From NCBI GenBank assembly GCA_024867545.1, contig JANFNE010000042.1, forward strand, positions 303,474 to 367,473: DNA of 64,000 nt. Direction: 5' to 3'. The stretch is from Phytopythium helicoides. Taxonomy: Eukaryota > Oomycota > Peronosporomycetes > Pythiales > Pythiaceae. The notes under the pieces were generated by a model. It saw nothing but the letters and a program-made list of their open reading frames with translations. It was not told the DNA's origin and searched no databases. The translations under genes were made by a program, and so were the position numbers. Shown in pieces: positions 11,864 through 20,900 of this stretch. Positions within the stretch are counted from its first letter, which is position 1. Each line of letters starts with the position of its first letter.

Positions 11864-14748
11864 AGGACCAAGGCCGAGACGGAGACGCTCAGGATGTAGC
11901 AGCGACGTGGCCGGTGGACGAGATGGTGGAGGAGGTGGCCAAGGCGCTGCGGCCCTCGAGGATGGCGCTGCAGCGCGCCAAGAGGGCGGCGATGAAGGCT
12001 AATGTCAAGTTTGAGGGAGGGCTGGAGAGGCTGGTGGTGGCCGAGGTGATTGAGCACGCCACGGAGCTGCTGCTGAGTCGGTCGGCGGGAGGAAGTGACC
12101 GCCAGCTGCTGGATAAGTGGGTCGCACTGCTTTCGGAAGAGCTGAAGGAAGAGGAGGAGGGAGAGGAGCAGACGGACAAGGATGCCGTGGATGCAGCGGA
12201 GGAAGCCTCAGGGAAGAAGGCCAAGAAGAAGGAGCGCAAAGCCAAGGGAGCCAAGGATGCCGAGAGGTCAGCGTGCGAGCAGACCGCAGCGTTCCTGGCG
12301 TTTGTGTCAGAATTCGACAGCGTCGAACCAGTGTCCACCCCTCTCGACATCCAAGCCGACTCGGCAGCAATAACACAATGGACGCTAGAACTGACAAAAA
12401 TTTACAATGACTCGGGCATCGACCCGGGTGACGAAGCACGACGGATTGAAGTTGCTGGAAAGATCCAAAGTGTTCTCCGCAAATACGTCAGCAAGTGGAG
12501 CCAATGCGAAGTGAAGCCATTCGGTAGTTCTCTTTCCCACTTCGGTTCAAAGAACTCGGACCTAGACATGTGCCTCATTCCCAAGCCAAGCACAGCGGCG
12601 ACGCTGGCGCAGTTGAAGGAAAACTCTCCAGCAGTGAGTTCGAGGCAGATTCGACAGCTCATCAAGGCTGGCCAATCGCCCGAAATCACTGACAACTCAA
12701 ATGGTAGCGCCGATGGAACGACACCAGAACCGGCAATCAGCGTCGAGCAGCTTATGGAATTGTCAGAGCATGCCTCGAAGAGTCTTGAGAAGCTTGTGCA
12801 GACACTCAACAGCATCGATAACGCAGCTCGCAAAGCTAACAAAGGTAATGAATCCAGTGAAAGAAAGGAAAACAAGCAGCAGCGCCAACTAGAGTTTTTT
12901 CTGGAACATTGGCGACTCTTCCACCAAGCCGTCAAGCGCGAGCTGGAGTCACTACTCGCTACGGATGGTAAGAGTGACAGCGTCGCTGCCTTCAAATCAG
13001 CGGCAGCAGAGCGTCAAGCGCGCATCAAGGCTCTAATCGCAGCCAGTCGAAAGCGTGTGGATGACCTGTACCTTCTCCAGGCGATGCTTCAACGAGCTGA
13101 GTGCACCATTCGATTAGTGATTCGCGGGGCGCGCATTCCTATCATCAAATTTGTGCACACACCAACAGGGTTCGAATGTGATTTGTGCTTCGAAAACGTG
13201 CTGGCTACTCGCAACACTTTTCTCCTCCGCGCATATGCTGAGTTTGATGTTCGTACGCGTGTGTTGGGACTTGCAGTGAAACACTGGGCCAAACACCGCG
13301 GGATCAGCGATGCATCCTTGGGGTACTTTAGCTCCTATACGTTTGTGTTGTTGTCAATTTACTTTCTGCAGCAGCCATGGGTTGGTGTTCTGCCAAGTTT
13401 ACAGGACCCGGATCTTTTGAAGCGCGCTAAACAACCCCGAGAAGAAATCAATGGAGTTGACATCTCATTCTGCACCAATCTAGAGTTGGCACGAGCGTAT
13501 CATAAAGAGAAGATTGATTCCAAGTCTTCTTCTTCAACGATGATTAAAGCTAGTCCTGCTGAGCTTCTGGTGGCGTTCTTTCGGTTTTACGCAACTCAAT
13601 TCGATTTTGCGCGTGATGTGGTGACGCCTCGCGACCCATCTGCGATCATGACCAAGGTTGCGAAATGGGGTGTGCGGAAGGCGAAGACATGGCGCTTGAG
13701 TGTTGAGGATCCGTTGGAGACTTCTCGTGATCTTGGGTGTGTGCTTCAGTTCAAGGGCCAAGAGGCAATTTTGCGCGAATTTCGGCGCGCCAATGACCTC
13801 TTGAGCCAAGGTGTAAGCTTCACAAATGTCGTGTGTGAGTCTGCTACTACGACCGCTGGCACAGAGGCAGCAGCAGCTGGCGTTCCCGCAAACAACAGCA
13901 AGCGCAAGAATGGGAAAAATGAGGAGCGCACGTACATGATCACAATCTGGAGCGCCGATCGTGAGCTTACCAAGCCTGGGGTTGTTGCGCTGTTTAACAG
14001 CTTCGAGTCTTCGTTCCGTGTTGGAAAAATTGTGGAATCGCGTGACAAAAGAGGTAGCGGCTCGCGACGCAAGTTCGAGGTAGAACTGCGAACGAAGGCT
14101 CAGCAGTGCCCGCGAGCTCTGAGTCTTAAAACACGTATCGACTGGGATGAATCAGAGACGAAAGGCGGAGAGAGGAAGCGCGTTGCAAGTGGTTCTGTTT
14201 GGATCCACCACACTGCGCTGCACGATAACGCACCGTGTACGAAGTGTCTGTCACCTGCCCACTTGGAGCGAGACTGCAAGGAGGCAGACGGTACAGCTCC
14301 GTCAAGCCGACATGTTCTTCGAGTTTCATTGAGCACGCGCTGGAGCGCATCGAACGCCAATCACCAGCAAAAGGAGCGACGTGATAACAAGAGTCGTCAG
14401 AGTCGCCGAAATCAGCCAGAACAAGAGGAGCAGGAACAACGGAAGGATGATGATGCCGGCCGTAACGAAGATCGAAAGGATTCAAGCAAGCGATCAGAGC
14501 GGCGGCGTCAGAAAGACCCTTCTGAGGGTAGTAATGGCCGGAGCAAAAAGCCTAAAGTGACCAACAGCGAAGCAAACAACGGCAACAAAGGCAGGATTGT
14601 CACTGTCGAAGTAACCAGCGTGACTGAAGACGGGAACGCTGATGCGAGTGGCAAATCTGAAAGCAAAGGACAAAAGAAAAAAGCGCACAAGTGGCAGCAC
14701 AAGCGAAAAACAGCTTCGTCAAACGCGAAGCCACCGGCATCGGCGTGA
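11506..14748 (+). CDS. Noncanonical poly(A) polymerase / terminal uridylyltransferase with zinc knuckle
   Basis: The frame is uninterrupted and 1080 residues long. The nucleotidyltransferase signature is clear: FGSSLSHFG followed by SDLD places the metal-binding aspartates at about D352 and D354. The third carboxylate is D559 in GFECDLCFEN. A PAP/25A-associated region follows, with LAVKHWAKHRGI and YFSSYTFVLLSIYFLQQ. About 200 residues, including a Ser/Lys-rich helical stretch, separate the second and third aspartates, far more than the usual 50 or so. Near residue 911 is a CCHC knuckle (C-x2-C-x4-H-x4-C), as in TUT4/TUT7-type enzymes. The N-terminus has an EQ repeat and acidic or Lys-rich low complexity, and the C-terminus is basic and disordered. 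Expected activity is 3' addition of A or U to RNA; which nucleotide is used cannot be read with confidence. It lies codirectionally behind CFAP44 and converges with the channel gene 208 bp downstream. Confidence 0.87.
11832..11863 (+). repeat. CAGGAG hexamer microsatellite in coding sequence
   Basis: About five tandem copies of CAGGAG encode a Gln-Glu dipeptide run near residue 110-120 of the nucleotidyltransferase. The array is in frame and lies in a disordered N-terminal region. Confidence 0.8.
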
Positions 14749-14956
14749 AGAGCTGTTTTGAAGTGTTTATGTTCGTTGCAGATGGCTAGCTATCCTGCAT
14801 TGTGATCAAGATACCGCACAGGATACTGCTCCTTGCGAACAATGTAAGCCCAAACCGAATATTGATGAGGCTTTGTCGCTATATTTTGTGATTCTGAATC
14901 TTGTCGACATCTAGTTATTCCTGCGCTGAGCTGATGCTTTTTTCATTGACAAAAGC

Positions 14957-17900
14957 TTAGCCGTCGTTGGTACCACTTAGTGCTAGATGACTTTTGCTCG
15001 CAGATCGACTCAACGCGTTAGATTCATGGCCCTTTCCCTTCAGAGAGTCTTCTGACGTATCTGAACTTCTCACAACATTGAATCCTGCGCTCAGAATTGA
15101 ATGGCGATGTTGGATGTGGCTCTCTCGGCGTGTGATGCCCATACTTGGAGCACCTGCGGCGATGGCACTTGGGCGTCGGCTGCCAACGATGTAGTGTCTT
15201 TCGTCGTCATAGTCACTTGGTCCGAGGCCGAGTCCTGACAGTGGCGAAGATCGATCTGATGATATTTGTGCTGATAGACGCCGAGTTGTAAAATCGACCG
15301 GATGCTTGTCGTCCGTGTCGTCGTCGTCATCTCCATCGTCGCTGTCATGATCATCACTATCATCATGGATCGGGGTCGAGTTATCCTCAGCTGGGGAATT
15401 AGTCGAAATTGGGCTGGCACGTAGGAGTTCATCTGTTGTTTGGAGCCACTGAGATACAGGGGTGGGGTCGTCCTGCAATTCAGCTGTAGGGGAGTTTGCA
15501 TTGCCGTCAGGTACCGCATTTTTAGAATCTTCAGCATCTTTTTTGATACCAACTGACTTCGCTTCCGGTGCAATTGAGGCAGCCAACTGCGCTTTCGTTG
15601 GCGATGTGATAGGCCCAAGTTCTTTTCCAGCCGTAAATGTCCGCACGAGTGGCGGGGAGTGTGCCACCTGAACATTCTCTGCGCCGGTGTTCAAGACAAT
15701 ACTGCTTGATGAAGCACCTGCATCGCTCCCACTGCTGAATCTTGGGGCATCTGTATTTTTGCTATTGGATTCTCTGGCTGCCGCAAAAGTCGACGATGAT
15801 AGAGTTGATACACCACTCGCTGCCAATAACCTTGCTGCGAACAAGTGCAAAAGGCCGTTGGGCACCAGAAGCTGGAGTAGAGGTCGGAAGGAGGCGTAGA
15901 CATCTTCTGGTGACTGGAATGAAAAGCGCGCGTCGATGGTAACCCGGATTTTGCGATTAGCACGCCGAACTGCTGCAGCGTCGGGCGATGCTCCAGAAGG
16001 AGCAGCTCCTCCATCACCGCTCACCGCACTCGCAGCTGATGTGACTGTCGCGTCTGGCGTGCAAGCATCATACTTGCGTCGAATTGCATCCAACACTGCT
16101 AGCCCCCACTGGCACTCAAGGGGTACGGGACTGGAATTTGTGTCTGAATTTTTGCGGTGCACACGCTGTTTCATGTGAAACACAGCACTTTCAGCAAACT
16201 CAAACGCAAGACCATAGACGCGATGGCCCTTAAGAACTTGGAGCAGGGCTTCGGCACGAAGAGAGAGCATATCGCAGGCACGTAGCGTGCGCACAGAGAA
16301 AACGCCAACTGAGTACCCGAGGAGGCCCTTGTCTCCAAAGTAGTCGCCCTTGGAAAATGTCAGGTCGCGGTACAGACCAGGATGGGAGCGTGAAGTAGCG
16401 TGCAGCGCGCCACGCACAACGAAATACATGGCCTTTGCAATGCTGCCTTCAACCAGTACATCCTCTCCTCGTGGGAAACCTTCGAATTTCAGGTTCCGAG
16501 CAATCGACTGAGTAAGATCGTACACAGATCCAGGTGGCTCGGCGCGGCAGATTGGACGAAAGACATCGTCAACAAAGGCTTGAAGTGGTGAGTCGGCGAT
16601 ATTCAGTACGGACTCCGTGCGAATGCTTGATGGGACTTCTTCGAGCAGAGATTGATAATCAACCCCACGATGTGACGACCAGAGAGACGACATGAACGCT
16701 TGAATGCGTGTTTTGAGGTTGCCAGTGATCTTCCAGCGGGATACATACAGCTCGACAGCAATGAAATTTCTCCGGTACTCTACTTCATCGTAAATGAACG
16801 AGATGAAGAGGTTTGCAATTTCGCCGATCATGAACGCCATGATTAGCAACCCGACAAAGCAAGTGACGATTGCAAAGATGAAGTGTGTGGTCGTATCAGG
16901 TGTAAATGTGCGACCTTTCTTGACAAACGCCGTCATGGCAAAGAAAAGACCCCGGACGACCCGCAAAGGACGTTGATCTGGATCCTCCAGCGATATATCG
17001 GGCCTCCACGCGTCCCACTTGTTGCCGTAGTGATCGCTTATCGCGATAGCGAAGTACGTAGCTGCACCCCAGTAGATTACAATCAGGTAAAGCACGAACG
17101 TTGTTCGTAGGCGATGCATCTCGTTGTACAAGTTGCGGCGGTTGAGCTCGTGCATGTAGTGGAAAAAGTTGCGTAGTTTGACGCATCGGTTGAGTCGAAA
17201 CACTGGATGATTCGAGAATGAGCTAACCACGTAGTCTACAGGCAAGGCTGCGAGCACATCCCAGATAATGCGCTCCTTCTTGTACGCCTGCTGGTGGTTC
17301 ACCTCGTACAGATCCATGGACTCTTGACTGCCTTGTAGGCGCCAGTTGACCCAAATATCTGCAATAAAGACAAACTCACAAACTGTTTCTAGCTCACGAA
17401 GCATGACAGCTGATCCTTGCACGCGTTCAAGCGTGTCGAACGAGACACGATACGGTACAAGGATGGACATGAGCACAGTTGCACCGGCAACTAAGCGGAG
17501 CCAGCCCAAGTGTAGCCCACTTTGAGCTGCTGCTCCCTCGTAAAACAGTTTTATAATGCTCCCAGGTAAACGTAAGAGGCGACGTGGTGCGTAACGCGAT
17601 AGATCATGAGACTGCTGAGCGTGCAAGAACTTCGGAGACAAGCTAGCTTTACGTTTGGCAGATGTTGCTGCCCGCACCCTTCGTACGTACAGCATCTCTT
17701 CCTCTGTACGCTCAGCTGAAAGCTCGTCTTCACCCATCATTTCCATACCTGAAACAATCGAATGCATCTCCTCCTGTGCGATGCGATTGAGCCGATTCTG
17801 CTCTCTCTGCACCTTCATGATTCGCAATACCTTTTGCTTCCAGTCGGGGTACCGATTGAATACCAGCTCGAGTGAGTTGCGCGATAGCCTATACAAAATG

Positions 17901-20900
17901 CACGACGAGCGCGCGACGACGTATGCGTTTCGTGCACTATTGAAAAACAGAGCATTTTCACCAAAGTAGCTCCCAGTTCCGATCGAAGTTAAATGCGTGA
18001 GCGAGTTGAGATCGATACCGCCAGTTGCGTGATGGTGAGGTCGCGGGTGAATTTTATTAGGTGAAGGAGCTATCTGAGGACGCCGAGGCGGATTTGGTTG
18101 TAGCTCAGGAGATGACGCGTTGTACTGTGCCTGCTGCTCGGCAACCGCGCGGCGACTCGCACCCTTCGCTAGTCGACTGCGGTAGCTGCCATTTGGTGTG
18201 TCATCAGGCGTGTGCTGGGACGCATTCGGCTCAATAATCGATGACTCGCGCGCAAATTCATCTCGTGGCAGCAATGCATCAAGCATCCCTGTGAAAACAA
18301 AGTACATGTCGCTTCCAACCTCACCAAATTTGTACACAAACTCGTCTTTGACTACCATGACTTGGCTGAACTGTGAAACAAGCATGCGTGTAACGCTGCC
18401 CTCCATATCAGCTAGAAATGACACTTTCATTATCATTGGCTGCAAGTGGACCATGCGAATATCCGTGAGAAGCGAAGGTGGTAAACACTGCTCGAGTAAA
18501 TGCTCCTGTGTAATCGAGTGAAAGCGCTTAAAGAAGAAATATGCCTTGAACCGCTCTTCCACTGACGGTGGGAGATTAAAGTGTGCCAATAAATGACGGA
18601 GAGAGCTTAGTTTGGCGTAGAATTCACGGTTCTCGGCGTCCATGAGGTCTATGATGTCTGAAAAGTTACCAATCACATACGCAAATAGGAAAAATCCAAA
18701 CGTCATGGTGCCGATACTGCATAAACATTCTGTCACTTCTTTCGGTTTTTCACCTTGTGTTGACGCTGACATGATGCCAAAAGACCAGAACAGGGAAGCA
18801 AAGTACTGCAGTCCCGTTGTACCGCTCAGCAGTGAAACTGGGGGCAGCCACTCGTGAAGTTCTGATTCTCCACCACTGTGACCTGAGGAGATAGATGCAG
18901 CCATGTGCTGGTATGATGCGCGGTTGGTAAAGTCAAACCAAATGCATGCAAACACATGTGATAGGAGAAAAGTGTAGTAAATGAGCTTGAACACTCGGAG
19001 CTCAAGGGTAAACTTCGCGTATTTGTTTTCGAGGGCTGCAAGCTGGGTTGGAACTTTGACTAATCGTACAAGTTTGTTCAAATTGAGCATTTCAAGAATT
19101 GCCATTTTGGACTTGTTATGGAAAATGGACGGTGACGTTGCCGCCATCCCCCAGTATATTGAATACAGTGGGAGTAGTGCCAGTACGTCGACAACAAATT
19201 CAGAGGATCGCAGATACTTTTGTTTAATAAGGGTCACGTCCATCACTTTGTTGCCAAATTCATAGTATCCCAAATGACACCGAACAAACATATCCAGGAG
19301 GAAGCTGATCTCAAGTGCCACGAGAATGCTCTCCGCCCACGCAAAACCGTCGGCTTCAACTCGAAAGGAAACTCGAAGAAGAATTGAAACCCACTGCACG
19401 GTCATTGCCACAAAGACCCACGTTTCCCACACGATAATGTACGTCGAGTCTGGGTCAAACACGATCTCATCGATTATGGCGAAAGCTCCGCAACAAAAAG
19501 TGGATTCTGTCTCGGACGAATTGGCCATAACTGAGTCCAAGGTAGCAAGAGCCGATGCCTTTGCAAGTTTCGGATCCAAGAATCGCTTCTCTAGATCGAA
19601 GAGTGCGTCTGCAAATGACGGGAATGTGATCTGCATAGCTCGTAGGTGCTCGCGAGCTGCGAATAACAAGACACAACCACTAATGGCTGTGGATCGCTCT
19701 CGATAGCTTGCTGAGGTATCGTTGAGTCGCAAGGCCGCAGTACCAAAGAAGCCGCCTGTTGGAATGCTCCGCGGCTGGCTTCCTGATATAATCAGCCCAA
19801 CCTCACCTTCTAGAAGAAAGAATACGCCCCCTGCATAGTCTCCTTGTCGATAGATAGTTTCTCCCTGTCCATAAAGGATAAACTTGATGTTGTCCACAAA
19901 TACTTGCTCGAGGTCAGACAGAACGGGTCGCACGCCAACCATAAGTGCAAGGGTTTGCAGTGCAGGTTTACAGATGCTGCACATTATTTCGTGCTTAATT
20001 GTCTCTGGTAGCTCTTCTAGCAGCGAACTGATGAAAGCTCCTCGATGAGCAGACCACCAGTAGTCCAGAAAGGCGTTGACACGCTTATGGATGACCAGTG
20101 GTGCGTTCTGTCGACGAAGAAACATTTGGATGCGCGAGCAAGTGGAGAAGAACTCTTTCTGATCAAGAGCCGAAGCAGTGAACCGTTTCTGGACTATATC
20201 AACTACAACAGCAGTAATGAAGAACCCGCTGAGCATAAATATAAGTGCTGCACCATACTGGTTGTCGCTGGCAGGCTCAATCGTCAGGCCCAATGCTGTT
20301 AATACGTTGCATGCATAATAAAGCGAGCGGAAGTACTGTTTTGCAACTATCGCATCAATTTCTGGTGATTCAGCCTCATAAGTGACGTTGTAGATGTTCA
20401 TATAATGCGTTGCATTAATCTTGTACAAGTAAAGGTCGTTTGATGGAATCCACGACTTCGAGGCAGAGCTGAATCCTTCGAAAAAGGTGACACTAAAGTA
20501 TAAGCATGCAATTACATGGTACAGCATGAAAAATATCACGCTCAATAGCATCAAGCGCTGCTTGCTAGTCAACTGAATCTGAGCGTCGACCTCTCGGAAG
20601 TGGCTGTGTAGCTTCCAGATGCGTAGTAGCCGTGGAATCCGAGCTACCTCTCTTGGCGAAATCTGCGGAATAAGTCTGTACGGCAGCAGCAAAATGAAGT
20701 CGATCCAGAAATGCTTTTTGAAGTATCGGCGGGCAGTCTTCGTTGTGTCTGTGATTTTCTCCAGGTTGTCCATGTAGGACAAGTTCAAGTTGATGTAAAG
20801 ATCGGCCCACAGCACAAGGTCCATGATGGTATTGACCACCTCAATGGACCAGAGGTGGTGTTCAAGGAGCGGAAAACATAGGAAGAGCGGAATGACGATC

